The position numbers and the translations under genes were made by a program. From Pseudooceanicola aestuarii (lineage in GTDB: Bacteria > Pseudomonadota > Alphaproteobacteria > Rhodobacterales > Rhodobacteraceae), in contig NZ_JAAFZC010000001.1 in assembly GCF_010614805.1 (NCBI RefSeq), positions 2,458,001 through 2,522,000 of the forward strand: a stretch of 64,000 nucleotides of DNA. Reading direction: 5' to 3'. Of this stretch, positions 18,245 through 26,905 are shown piece after piece; positions within the stretch are counted from its first letter, which is position 1, and every line of letters starts with the position of its first letter. Below the pieces are notes generated by a model. The model was not told the DNA's origin and ran no database searches. It was given only the letters and a program-made list of their open reading frames with translations.

Positions 18245-18601
18245 ATGAAAATGAACTACTTTGTCGTTGGAACAAACGACATGCACGCATCCAGGGCCTT
18301 CTACGGAGCTCTTTTCGAAGGCATGAGCCTACAGAGCATGTCACCCTCGGATCGCATGACATATTGGCTTGGCGAGGATTTTGCCTTCGCCGTTGCAAGA
18401 CCTTTTGACGAAAAGCCGGCGACCAACGGGAATGGCACGATGGTGGGCTTTTGCGTCGGCGCCAGGGAAGATGTCGAAAGGATGCACAGCCGGGCGCTGG
18501 AGCTTGGCGGCACCTGCGAAGGCGCGCCCAACCAGCGTGGCCCGAAGTTCTCCGCCTATGTGAGAGACCTCGACGGCAACAAGCTGTGCCTGTCCGACTG
18601 A
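18245..18601 (+). CDS. VOC family protein (glyoxalase/bleomycin-resistance fold)
   Basis: Small 118-residue single-module VOC protein. It begins MNYFVVGTNDMHASRAFY and ends with the typical FSAYVRDLDGNKLCL strand pair (the family usually has xVxDPDGN). Family members bind a metal in a beta-alpha-beta-beta-beta module as glyoxalases, dioxygenases or resistance proteins; which applies here cannot be said. It may be co-transcribed with the MDR gene upstream. Confidence 0.82.
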   Translation: MKMNYFVVGTNDMHASRAFYGALFEGMSLQSMSPSDRMTYWLGEDFAFAVARPFDEKPATNGNGTMVGFCVGAREDVERMHSRALELGGTCEGAPNQRGPKFSAYVRDLDGNKLCLSD

Positions 18602-18639
18602 GCATTTTCCGTTGAAGTGGTCCAGACTTCATCCTTCGC

Positions 18640-18945
18640 TTGTTTGCTCTCAAGGCCGCCGTGCGCAACCACACGAAGTCGGTCGCCCTCTATTGCGCCG
18701 AGCAACGGTTGAACATCCGATGCAACTCGATCCACCCCGCTGCCGTCCTGACCCCGATTTGGGAGCCGATGCTGGGAACCGGCCCCGATCGTCAGGCGCG
18801 CATGGCGGCCTTCGTCGCGGACACACCACTGCGCCGGTTCGGTGACCCCAACGAGGTCACCGCCTTGGCCGTCATGTTGGCCTCAGATGAGGCGGCCTAC
18901 ATGACCGGGGCGGAGCTCAATATCGACGGCGGCGCCGAAGACAGA
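18640..18945 (+). pseudogene. SDR fragment, C-terminal half only
   Basis: The frame reads as the second half of an [21 protein letters not shown] (just after where the catalytic YxxxK would be, with the Tyr lost), then [13 protein letters not shown] and [12 protein letters not shown]. The Rossmann cofactor half is absent, and the end is replaced by unrelated residues after GG. Both ends are broken, so this is a remnant. The frame stays open to 19113 by chance. Confidence 0.75.
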
Positions 18946-19462
18946 TTGATTTGTTTCAAACCAATATGCTTTCCCGAACGATCGCTCCAGGGAAGCTACG
19001 ATGCGGCAATAAACGTTTTGGTGAAGGTTCGGGTCGGGTCGACCGCTACGCCTGGTAGTTCAGAGCGTCGCGGGGTTTTTCCGTGGCAGCGGAAGGCAGC
19101 CTCAAGCCCATGATCACCGATGTTGTCTTTAGCACAAACGACCGCACCGCTGGATCGGCGCTCAACAGCCACTATTAGCCTTGTCCGCAGAACCTTAATC
19201 GATTGCCGAAGGGATCGTTCACTTGAAAACGCTGCGGCGAAGATGAATGGCTTCTTCGGTGACGCGCGGTGCCGCATCGAAGGTCTCTTTGGACAGCCGG
19301 AGTGGGGCGGTCGTGTCGCGCGCAACCATGCTCCAAAAGCGAGACGCTTGGTCTTGGTCGCGCTCAATAAGGCCTCGCAGCGGTCGTCCAGATCCGAAAT
19401 TTGACAGTAGTCACCTACACCATGAAATGCAAAGGTCTGAGGTGACATGGCGCAGCCTCCTC
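18946..19462. other. Region with no identifiable gene
   Basis: About 515 bases between the SDR remnant and the hydrolase gene. Overlapping frames on both strands stay open (for example 19120-19404 on plus, 18996-19466 on minus), but none resembles a protein I recognise or has a good ribosome site. Given the remnants on both sides it is probably decayed coding DNA. Confidence 0.5.
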
Positions 19463-20467
19463 TCACTGGTCCAGCGCCCTAAGAGAAGAGGCGAGAAAAG
19501 ACCTGATCGCAACGATAGTTTCCTCGGGCTTGTCCCAGACCATGTCATGTCCCGCGCCTTCGATCACCTCCAGTCGTGCATCCGGAAAAAGTCCGATGTG
19601 CCGGGCCTGAAGCGGCGCGCCGGTCCAGTCGTTGCAACCGCCGGCAAGGATCAGGATCGGACCGGAGAAGGCGAGGCCAGGCGCGATGGCGCCGAGCGAT
19701 GCGGCCGGGTCGCTCCAGAAGGCGTCGCTGGCGCTGCTGCCGAAGCGCCATGCGGGGGTGTCGTAGGTCTGCCCCGGGCAGTGGTAGGGGTTCGCCGGAT
19801 GGTTGGCGAAGGCATGAACGACCGTTCCGACGATGCTGTCCCGCGCCGCCTCTGCATCCCCGGTCACGCCGCGCGCGCGGACCCCCCCCAGAAGACCGGC
19901 CCAGACCACACGCGGGCTGCGCGAGAGCGCGGCGCGCCGGGACTCGAAAGAGGTCAGGCCTTCCGCGTCAAGAAAACCGGGCTCGATCAGGACGGCGCGG
20001 GAGACCACCTCGGGGCGATGGCCGAGGTAAGCCGTGGCCAGCATCGCGCCCCAAGAATGGCCGATCAGCAGAACGGGGCCGCCGCCGTGCGCGGTGATCA
20101 GCGCATCGAGATCGGCAAGGTGATCCGCCATGCCCAGCCGCGCTTCTGTCACCCGCTCCGACAGGCCCGCGCCGCGCTGGTCGTAGAAAAGGACGCGGTA
20201 GGTGTCGCTTAGCGCCTCCAGCGCCAGCAAAGACCGATGGTCGCCGCCCGGACCGCCATGTAGCACAACGGCGAGCGGTGCGCCTTCCGCTTCGGCGAAG
20301 CGGCCATGCAGCAGGACGCCCTCACCATGAAGCCGGGGCAGCGCAGGGTCGTCTACAACCGTGGCGGGAACCTGCGGCGGCACCCGCGTGATCCACATCA
20401 GCGATGCGAAGCCGATGGCAAAGAGACCAATGAGGATGACGATCAGAGAAATCATGGGGCGCAGCAT
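19463..20467 (-). CDS. Alpha/beta hydrolase, proline iminopeptidase-like, membrane-anchored
   Basis: Alpha/beta hydrolase of 334 residues from the ATG at 20467, preceded by an AAGGA site; a longer frame to 20569 would add a non-conserved basic stretch. An N-terminal hydrophobic helix (MISLIVILIGLFAIGFASLM) suggests a signal anchor. Core motifs are the oxyanion HGGPGGDHRS, YDQRGAGLSE and the nucleophile elbow GHSWGA, with the acid and histidine expected near CNDWTG and GAGHDMVWD. It resembles the S33 peptidase/hydrolase family. It is divergent from the AraC-type regulator at 20568, which may control it. Confidence 0.83.
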   Translation of the reverse strand: MLRPMISLIVILIGLFAIGFASLMWITRVPPQVPATVVDDPALPRLHGEGVLLHGRFAEAEGAPLAVVLHGGPGGDHRSLLALEALSDTYRVLFYDQRGAGLSERVTEARLGMADHLADLDALITAHGGGPVLLIGHSWGAMLATAYLGHRPEVVSRAVLIEPGFLDAEGLTSFESRRAALSRSPRVVWAGLLGGVRARGVTGDAEAARDSIVGTVVHAFANHPANPYHCPGQTYDTPAWRFGSSASDAFWSDPAASLGAIAPGLAFSGPILILAGGCNDWTGAPLQARHIGLFPDARLEVIEGAGHDMVWDKPEETIVAIRSFLASSLRALDQ

Positions 20468-20567
20468 AGGGGTTGTCCTTGGGTAATGTCTTCGGACATT
20501 CTGTAGCCGCCGGTTCGGCAACGGTATGACCGGGCGCATCAGGATCTTGACCCCGGAGGACAGACGC

Positions 20568-21578
20568 ATGTCGGATCAGACCATGGCCGCCGGGTTCGCC
20601 TCGGCCTTTCTCGACTATGCCGTGGCCGAGGGTGCGCCGCGCGCGGGCCTGCTTGCGACAGCAGAACTCTCCGAAGACGCGCTCGGCGATCAGGACACGC
20701 GCATTCCCGTTTCCGCCTATCAGGCCCTCATTGCCGCGGGGATCGAGGCCGTGGGTGACACGTCGCTGCTTCTGCGCCACGTGCTGGAAACCCGGCTGGA
20801 GACCATGTCCATCGTCGGGCAGATCGTGCATGCCTCCTCCTCCTTTCCGCACAGCCTCGGTCAGCTCAATCGTTACGCGCGGCTCATGGCGGATGTTCCG
20901 ATCCCCGGCAGGCAGGACCGCTTCGGAATCGCGCGCGAAGGCGGCGCGGTCTGGCTGATCGATCACCGCCCCTGCGATGGAAGCTGGATGGCGACGGAGG
21001 CGAGCTTTGCGCGGTTCATCTCCGAATTCCGCCGCTCTTCCCCCGAACACCCGTTCGAGCAGGCGCTGGAGGTGACATACGCGCCGCCGCCCCATGCCAA
21101 CCGCTACCCCGATCTGTTCCGAGTGCCGGTGACCTTCCGCGCCGCGCGCAATGCGCTGCGTATCAATCCGGTCTGGCTCGACGAGGCCTTCGACGGCGGC
21201 AAGGAGTATGTCTTTGGTGTCTTCACGCGTCATGCCGACGGGCTGCTGGAGGAGCTTGCGACGCACGACACCGTGCGCGCAGCCGTCGAGACGCGGATGC
21301 TGGCCGACTTGCACGAAGGCACGCTTTCGATGGACCACATCGCGCGCGATCTCGGCATGAGCCGGCAGACCCTCTACCGCCGCCTGAAGGACGAGGGGAT
21401 CACCTTCGCGCAGGTCCACGACGACCTGCGCCGCCGGATGGCGATGGATTACCTCAGCGCGCGCAAGGTCTCGGTGGGCGAGGCGGCCTACCTGCTGGGC
21501 TTCTCGGAGGCCTCGGCCTTCGTGCGGGCCTTTCGGCGCTGGACCGGGACAAGCCCGACCGCCTGGCTTGCCGATTGA
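20568..21578 (+). CDS. AraC family transcriptional regulator
   Basis: AraC-type regulator of 336 residues from the ATG at 20568 (GGAGGA site). It combines an N-terminal arabinose-binding-like regulatory domain of the OruR/ArgR-like AraC class with a C-terminal double helix-turn-helix (IARDLGMSRQTLYRRLKDEG, then GFSEASAFVRAFRRWTGTSP). It lies between the divergent hydrolase gene and a downstream group of a lipoprotein, a small ORF, a membrane protein and an NmrA-like gene. That layout suggests it controls one or both sides. Confidence 0.9.
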   Translation: MSDQTMAAGFASAFLDYAVAEGAPRAGLLATAELSEDALGDQDTRIPVSAYQALIAAGIEAVGDTSLLLRHVLETRLETMSIVGQIVHASSSFPHSLGQLNRYARLMADVPIPGRQDRFGIAREGGAVWLIDHRPCDGSWMATEASFARFISEFRRSSPEHPFEQALEVTYAPPPHANRYPDLFRVPVTFRAARNALRINPVWLDEAFDGGKEYVFGVFTRHADGLLEELATHDTVRAAVETRMLADLHEGTLSMDHIARDLGMSRQTLYRRLKDEGITFAQVHDDLRRRMAMDYLSARKVSVGEAAYLLGFSEASAFVRAFRRWTGTSPTAWLAD

Positions 21579-21677
21579 TACCAGCGGTCAATCTGTTGAT
21601 CCCTGGGGTCATGCCAGCGGTCGATGCAGACGCGTAGACCGGCCTTCGACACAACACACGGTCGAAGGAAACAAGAT

Positions 21678-22043
21678 ATGAAACCGATGCTGATTGCCCC
21701 GCTTAGCCTGACCGGACTTCTGGGCGCCTGTGCCGACATGGGCACGAATGTGGACCCGATCCTCGACGGCGCGCCGAACGCGCAGTTCCAGAGCGACCTG
21801 TCTGCCTGCCGGAGCCTCGCGCGCAGTCAGAAGCAACTCGATCACGAGACGATGGCTGCAGCCGCCATTGGCGCCGGGATCGGTGGTCTCCTGGGCGAAG
21901 TGGACGACGATGGCGATGCACTCGGCGGGGCTGTTGCGGGCGCACTGGCCGGCACCGCGATGGGCGTGTCCGAGGCGAGTGAGACGCGCGAAGAAATCGT
22001 CTTGAACTGCCTTCGCGGCCGCGGCCACGCGGTTGTCAATTGA
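21678..22043 (+). CDS. Small lipoprotein with a glycine-zipper segment
   Basis: A 121-residue predicted lipoprotein. The signal peptide ends in the lipobox LGAC (Cys18), after which it should be lipid-modified and held in the envelope. Residues about 60-85 (AAAIGAGIGGLLGEVD and GGAVAGALAGTAMG) form a Gly/Ala-rich zipper-like hairpin seen in outer-membrane glycine-zipper proteins. The start at 21678 has GAAGGAAAC upstream. It lies between the AraC gene and a run of small genes on the same strand. Confidence 0.8.
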   Translation: MKPMLIAPLSLTGLLGACADMGTNVDPILDGAPNAQFQSDLSACRSLARSQKQLDHETMAAAAIGAGIGGLLGEVDDDGDALGGAVAGALAGTAMGVSEASETREEIVLNCLRGRGHAVVN

Positions 22044-22054
22044 GGGAGGGCGCG

Positions 22055-22234
22055 ATGCACGACATCCACACGCGCATGACCGGCCTGCACCACTTTCTGA
22101 CGGGCGTGCCGCGCCAGCCGTCATGGCGGTCCACCTATCCGCCGCGGCACCTTTGGGGCGATATCGGCCTGCCGGTGGATCAGACGCCCGAAAAGCGGTG
22201 CTCCCGCCCGGCGCGCATCTTTCGGTGGCGGTGA
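22055..22234 (+). CDS. Small hypothetical protein (59 residues)
   Basis: A short gene with a strong GGGAGGG ribosome site and tight spacing to both neighbours (11 and 10 bp), which are the main reasons to accept it. The product is basic, rich in Arg, Pro, His and Trp (RQPSWRSTYPPRHLWGD), and has no hydrophobic helix. I recognise no family. It probably belongs to the operon running from the lipoprotein to the NmrA-like gene. Confidence 0.5.
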   Translation: MHDIHTRMTGLHHFLTGVPRQPSWRSTYPPRHLWGDIGLPVDQTPEKRCSRPARIFRWR

Positions 22235-22244
22235 GGGCAGGCCG

Positions 22245-22613
22245 ATGACCCAGACCCTCGCCTTCGCCTACGCCGGCCTGACCGCGTTGCCGGTGCTAAT
22301 GCACTTGGCCAACGCGGCGGGCGCCCCTCTCGGACGGCTGACGGTCGGGGGCCGCTTTCCCGGCTGCCTGCCGCCCGCCTGGCGCGTGCTCGCGCTGGTC
22401 CAGGCGGCGCTGCTTTGCACGATGGCCGGGGCGGTGCTCGCCCGGGCCGGTATTGGCCCATTGCCCGTGGCCGTCCTGTTCTGGCCCGCGGTCGTCCTGA
22501 CGCTGCTGTCGCTGGCCGCCAATGCCGCAAGCCCCTCGCGCCCGGAGCGCCTGCTCTGGACGCCGGTTCTGTTCCTCATGACCGCCGCCGCGCTTGGCGT
22601 CGGTTTCCTCTGA
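22245..22613 (+). CDS. Hypothetical four-helix membrane protein
   Basis: A 122-residue protein made almost entirely of four hydrophobic segments (from AYAGLTALPVLMHLA to FLMTAAALGVGFL) with short Arg/Pro loops. Residues between helices are not conserved motifs I know. A GAGGGCAGG site precedes the ATG. It sits 10 bp after the small ORF and 14 bp before the NmrA-like gene, so it is probably part of one operon. Confidence 0.65.
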   Translation: MTQTLAFAYAGLTALPVLMHLANAAGAPLGRLTVGGRFPGCLPPAWRVLALVQAALLCTMAGAVLARAGIGPLPVAVLFWPAVVLTLLSLAANAASPSRPERLLWTPVLFLMTAAALGVGFL

Positions 22614-22627
22614 CCCGGAGAAGATCC

Positions 22628-23491
22628 ATGAACGTTTTCATCGCTGGCGCGACTGGCTACCTCGGACGCTTTCTCTGCGCCGAATACGCGCGGCGCGGCC
22701 ACCACGTCACGGCGCTGGTCCGCGATACTGCCCGGGCCGAAGGGCTTGCCGATGTGCTGGTAGAGGCCGAGGCCACCCGACCCGAAACGCTGACGGGCGT
22801 CATGGACGGCGTGGACCTCGTCGTCTCGTCACTCGGGATCACCCGGCAGGCCGACGGGCTGGGCTATCGCGAGGTCGACTTTCAGGCCAACCTGAATCTT
22901 CTGCGCGAGGCAGAGGCGGCGGGCGTGAAACGCTTTGCCTATGTCCATGTGCTGAATGCCGACGCCATGGCCGGCGTGCCGCTGGTCGATGCCAAGGCTG
23001 CGCTTGTCGAGGCGCTCCATGCCTCCGACATGCCCGCGACGGTGATCGCGCCAACCGGGTATTTCTCTGACATGGGCGAGCTCTTCGCGATGGCGCGGCA
23101 GGGCCGTGTCTGGCTGTTCGGCGACGGGTCGCAGCGCCTCAACCCGATCAACGGCGCCGACCTGGCCGAGGCCATCGCAGACGCGACCGATGCGGGACGG
23201 GGGTGGGCCGAGATCGGCGGCCCCGACGTGATGACGCAGGACGAGATTGCGCTTGCCGCCTTTGCCGCGCTGGGGACCAAGCCGCGCATCACCCACCTCC
23301 CGGATGCCCTGCGCCGCGCCGCGCTTGCCATCCTGCGGATCCTGCCGCGCCGCATGAGCGGCCCCGCGCGCTTCTTCCTGACCGCGCTCGGGATGGACAT
23401 GGTCGCGCCCCGCTACGGGACGCGGCGCCTTTCCGACCATTTCGCACGCCTCGCCGATGCGGCAGACCACCCGAAAGGACACCGTCCATGA
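22628..23491 (+). CDS. NAD(P)-binding (NmrA-like, atypical SDR) protein
   Basis: Atypical SDR of 287 residues, with an N-terminal glycine-rich loop (MNVFIAGATGYLGRFL) and an alternating beta/alpha Rossmann pattern. It has no YxxxK pair, as in NmrA/complex-I-assembly-type members, so it may be a sensor or a reductase of unusual mechanism. VIAPTGYFSDMGE and RLNPINGADLAEA are typical of the subgroup. Its stop overlaps the ATG of a truncated following gene (ATGA at 23488), showing that the operon once continued. Confidence 0.8.
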   Translation: MNVFIAGATGYLGRFLCAEYARRGHHVTALVRDTARAEGLADVLVEAEATRPETLTGVMDGVDLVVSSLGITRQADGLGYREVDFQANLNLLREAEAAGVKRFAYVHVLNADAMAGVPLVDAKAALVEALHASDMPATVIAPTGYFSDMGELFAMARQGRVWLFGDGSQRLNPINGADLAEAIADATDAGRGWAEIGGPDVMTQDEIALAAFAALGTKPRITHLPDALRRAALAILRILPRRMSGPARFFLTALGMDMVAPRYGTRRLSDHFARLADAADHPKGHRP

Positions 23492-23535
23492 CCCTCCGAA
23501 AAGCCGGCGGCCTTGCGGCATCATTTCCAACTTGA
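23488..23535 (+). pseudogene. 5' stump of the next operon gene, cut at an island junction
   Basis: An ATG overlapping the previous stop begins MTLRKAGGLAA, which looks like a normal gene start. After about 11-12 codons the sequence becomes that of the opposite-strand integrase fragment, and the frame ends at 23535. Only the stump of the original protein is left; its identity cannot be told. Confidence 0.6.
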
Positions 23536-24127
23536 GCAGGTCCTCTGCCGCGTTTTGGAACCACTTCAGGTCTATGGTAGACGCTGGCTCCTGACAGCGT
23601 GGGTGATTGATCCAAAATTCGAGATTTTGAGTTGCGGTCTTCTCGACGCTCCGCCCCTTGTCGTTCCTTTTTTGAATTAGATCGCAGACACGAGGTGCTG
23701 ATTTTGAGCATTCTTCTTGCTTGGGAGCAAGTAAACCCAGTTGTATCTGGGCCAAGGTGTCATCTCGCCACTTCCTGGCGTCCTTGAGGCTGGTGAACGT
23801 CTTGCTTATATTGATTGGACCACCGTCGGTCCTGCGACGGATTTGCGCGCAGTATCTCGGGAGGCCGTCTTTCGGAGCGCGTGCCGAAATGAAGGGTTCG
23901 TCCGAACAGTCTTCTACTGTGGGCAAGTTATCTGCTTTGGTCGAAACTTGCGTCCGCTTGGTCTGTTTCGGCTTTCGCGAAGAGTCTTTCTTGCTGGTCC
24001 CGGAACTTTCGGCAGGTCGCGGCTGGGCGGGCAGTTCTGCGCGGAAGGCAAATGGAGAACCCGCTGCGCGGTCACGCGAGATTTGCTGGAGTAGTTTTTT
24101 GGAGCTAACTTGGGTCGTGTGAGACAT
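23520..24127 (-). pseudogene. Site-specific recombinase (integrase) N-terminal fragment
   Basis: From the start at 24127 about 200 residues read as the N-terminal part of a tyrosine-recombinase-type integrase. There is a basic, Ser/Lys-rich leader, then an arm-binding-like segment (GGPINISKTFTSLKDARKW, RDDTLAQIQLGLL) and part of the core-binding domain. The frame then crosses into sequence antisense to the NmrA-like gene at about 23520, so the catalytic domain with its R-H-R-Y residues is gone. It lies 264 bp from dusA and is divergent from it, the standard position of integrases of dusA-targeting islands. Its codon use is less GC-rich than its neighbours. Confidence 0.68.
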
Positions 24128-24391
24128 GACCGTCCCTTCCTCGTTGATCGTCGAGAACGGGGTGTCACTTCGATCTGGCCGGAAACCGTCCGAATGGGGT
24201 AAGTCGGGGCTCCGCCAGAATCAGGTGGTTCGCCTGACCCTGGCGGAGCTCTGGCTCGGACATGATTGGCGGGATGGATGTTGCTACTCGGTAGCAAGCT
24301 GTCTTGGAAAACCCACGGAAACCGGGGAAAACCCCCGGGAATCACGAGAAATCCCGTTAGGTGGCTGTCTGTGTGCGCGGAGACTAAGTAT
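24128..24391. other. Intergenic DNA between integrase remnant and dusA
   Basis: 264 bases with lower GC and several short repeats (for example GGAAAACCC-like and GGAAATCCC-like runs around 24300-24360). This is the expected place for an island attachment site, integrase promoter and the replacement dusA promoter. No gene is visible. Confidence 0.5.
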
Positions 24392-25384
24392 TTGAAATTA
24401 AATGCAAAATATGCGTCACGGCTTGCCGTGGCACCCATGATGGATTGGACCGACACCCATTGCCGGACCTTGCATCGGCTGCTGTCGCGGCATGCGTTGC
24501 TGTATACCGAAATGGTCACCGCGCCGGCGTTGGTGCGGGGCGGGGCGGTGCATCTGTTGGAGTTCACGCCGGACGAACATCCCGTAGCCTTGCAGCTGGG
24601 CGGGTCCGACCCGGCGGAGCTGGCGCAGGCGGCGCGGATGGGGGCGCAGGCAGGCTATGACGAGATCAACCTGAACGTCGGCTGCCCGTCGGACCGGGTG
24701 CAATCGGGAACCTTCGGCGCGGTGCTGATGAAACAGCCCGGCCTGGTCGCTGAATGCGTGGCGGCGATGCGCGAGGCGGTGGATGTCGAGGTGACGGTGA
24801 AATGCCGCATTGGCGTGGATGACCAGAAGCCGGAGGAGGTGCTGCCCGAATTCCTCTCCCGCGTCGGGGCGGCGGGCTGCGAGCGGTTCATCATCCATGC
24901 CCGCAAGGCCTGGTTGCAGGGGCTGTCACCCAAGGAGAACAGGGATATCCCGCCGCTGGATTATGACCTGGTGCAGCGGATGCGCGGCCTGTTCGGCGGG
25001 CTGCATCTGTCGATCAACGGCGGCATTACCACGTTGGCCCAGGCGCGCGGCTTTCTGGATGCCGGGCTGGACGGGGTGATGGTGGGGCGCGCGGCCTATC
25101 ATGATCCGGCGGCGGTGCTGGTGGGGGCGGATGCGGCGATCTTCGGCGATCCCGGCGGGCTGTCGCCCGAGGATGCGGCCCGCGCCATGTTGCCCTATAT
25201 CGAGACCCACCTGAGCGCGGGGGGCAAGCTGTCGCAGGTCACGCGCCACATGCTGGGCCTGTTCCAGGGCCGGCCCGGCGCGCGGGCCTGGCGGCGGATC
25301 CTGTCGGAGGGCGCGCACCGGCCCGATGCCGGCCCGGCGCTGGTCGAACGTGCGCTGCGCGAAGTCACGGCACGGGCAGCCTGA
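24392..25384 (+). CDS. dusA: tRNA-dihydrouridine synthase A
   Basis: FMN enzyme that reduces uridine to dihydrouridine in the tRNA D-loop. Key motifs are VAPMMDWTDTHCR at the N-terminus, NLNVGCPSDRVQSG with the catalytic Cys, FIIHARKAWLQGLSP and the phosphate-binding SINGGITT with DGVMVGRAAY. I take the TTG at 24392 as start, 9 bp after GGAG; no ATG is in frame before MMDW, and a GTG at 24428 is an alternative. The first nine codons are AT-rich, unlike the rest, suggesting the 5' end was supplied by an integrated element. About 330 residues, normal length. Confidence 0.9.
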   Translation: MKLNAKYASRLAVAPMMDWTDTHCRTLHRLLSRHALLYTEMVTAPALVRGGAVHLLEFTPDEHPVALQLGGSDPAELAQAARMGAQAGYDEINLNVGCPSDRVQSGTFGAVLMKQPGLVAECVAAMREAVDVEVTVKCRIGVDDQKPEEVLPEFLSRVGAAGCERFIIHARKAWLQGLSPKENRDIPPLDYDLVQRMRGLFGGLHLSINGGITTLAQARGFLDAGLDGVMVGRAAYHDPAAVLVGADAAIFGDPGGLSPEDAARAMLPYIETHLSAGGKLSQVTRHMLGLFQGRPGARAWRRILSEGAHRPDAGPALVERALREVTARAA

Positions 25385-25415
25385 CCGCCCGCCCGCGGTA
25401 CCGATCCCCGACCGC

Positions 25416-26594
25416 TCAGGCGGTGACGATGCGTCGCCGGAAAGTCAGAAGCATCAGTACGAAGCTGATCGTGGCGCACATGGCGATCGCGGCGACCATC
25501 GGCGCTTCGCTGCCATCGGTGAACGGCCCCACGAGACCGATCATCACGCCCCCGGCGACCATCTGCATCGTCCCCCCGAGAGAGGCGGCCAGCCCGGCCA
25601 GATCGCCGTGATCGTCCAGCGCCAGAACCATGGTCGTCGGGATCACCAGCCCCAGGAAGGCGTTGCCGATGAAGAGACCGGGGATCACCACATACATGCC
25701 GCCCACCCCCGAAAGCACCAGCGTCAGCAGCACCAGTTCGGAGACGAAGAACCCGGTGACGCCCAGGCGCACCAGCCGGGTGATGCCGAACCGCGCACCC
25801 AGCGGCCCGGCCATCTGCGAGGCGGAGAAGAAGCCGACCGCGTTCAGCGCGAAGGCGATGGAGAACCCGGTGGGGGTCATGCCGTAGCTCTTGGTGTAGA
25901 CAAAGGTCGCCGTGGCCAGGAAGACGAAGAAACTGGCCATGCCGAATCCGCCGATGAAGGTCAGGCCCATGAACATCGGGTCCGTCACCAGTCGCCGGAC
26001 ACCCCGGCCCATGGCGGCCAGGCTGAAAGGGCGGCGCTTTTGCGGGGTCAGGGTTTCGGGCAGCACGAAGGCGGTCAACCCCAGGCTGAGCACCGCCAGC
26101 GCCACCAGCACGCCGAAGATCGCGCGCCATTCTGCAAAGGCCAGCACCAGGCTGCCTGCCAGTGGCGCCAGCATCGGCGAGACCGAGATCACCAGCATGA
26201 TCATCGCCATCAGCCGCGTCGCCTCGGCCCCGGTGTAGCGGTCCCGGATCACCGCGCGGGGGACGGCCATCAGTGCCGCGCCGCCCAGCCCCTGAACAAA
26301 GCGCCAGGCGATCAGCGCCCCCAGCGTGCCCGACAGCAGCGCGCCGACCGATCCGATCAGGAAGATCCCCATGCCCAGCATCAGCGGCGCCTTGCGGCCC
26401 ATCGCGTCTGCCATCGGGCCATAGATCACCTGTGCCAGTCCGAAGGCCAGAAAATAGCTGGACAGGGTGGCCTGCACCGCCGCCTCGGTCGCGCCGAAAT
26501 CACGGGCGAGGTCGGGCAGGGCGGGCAAGTACATGTCGATGGCGGCGGGGCTGGTGAGGGACATCAGCCCCAGGATCAGGGCAAGGCGGAACAT
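25416..26594 (-). CDS. MFS drug-resistance transporter, Bcr/CflA type
   Basis: Major facilitator exporter of 392 residues from the ATG at 26594 (AAAGG site). The frame extends much further upstream, but that part is Arg/Pro-rich and not protein-like. Twelve hydrophobic segments are visible. The start (LTSPAAIDMYLPALPDLARDF) is the hallmark of the Bcr/CflA subfamily, followed by the loop motif GPMADAMGRKAPLM. Relatives export bicyclomycin, chloramphenicol or sulfonamides. It converges with dusA and is divergent from a TSUP permease gene. Confidence 0.9.
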   Translation of the reverse strand: MFRLALILGLMSLTSPAAIDMYLPALPDLARDFGATEAAVQATLSSYFLAFGLAQVIYGPMADAMGRKAPLMLGMGIFLIGSVGALLSGTLGALIAWRFVQGLGGAALMAVPRAVIRDRYTGAEATRLMAMIMLVISVSPMLAPLAGSLVLAFAEWRAIFGVLVALAVLSLGLTAFVLPETLTPQKRRPFSLAAMGRGVRRLVTDPMFMGLTFIGGFGMASFFVFLATATFVYTKSYGMTPTGFSIAFALNAVGFFSASQMAGPLGARFGITRLVRLGVTGFFVSELVLLTLVLSGVGGMYVVIPGLFIGNAFLGLVIPTTMVLALDDHGDLAGLAASLGGTMQMVAGGVMIGLVGPFTDGSEAPMVAAIAMCATISFVLMLLTFRRRIVTA

Positions 26595-26905
26595 ATCATG
26601 AACCTTTCGGCGGGCGGACGGCAGAGCTGGGAAGACTCGGGCGGGATGGGAATTGCGCCGCCTCCATGACCCTGTGCGGGGCGGGTGCCAAGGAACATTT
26701 GCGCATCCCCGCCTTTGCTCCCTCCATGCCCGCGCCACCCGGACCCACCCGATGCAGCCCGCACCGCCCGGCGACCGCCCCGCCGCTCCGGTTCGGCCTG
26801 GCTGGCTCCCTGTCCCAAGGGGGCGCCTTGTCCGCCAGCGGCGCCAGTCTTGCGCCTGTGGGGAAAAGCTGCTTCTGCTGCGGCGGTCAGGAATGGGAGA
26901 CGACG
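26595..26905. other. Divergent promoter region, no gene
   Basis: 311 bases between the MFS and TSUP start codons. It is GC-rich throughout, frames here are Pro/Arg-rich and not convincing, and I see no clear operator. Confidence 0.5.

Noticed and set aside
19120..19404. Plus-strand frame of 94 residues
   Set aside because: It is open on both strands over the same DNA and resembles nothing I know; I list the region as unassigned.
22829..23519. C-terminal extension of the integrase frame
   Set aside because: After about residue 202 the frame is simply antisense to the NmrA-like gene, so the integrase similarity ends there.
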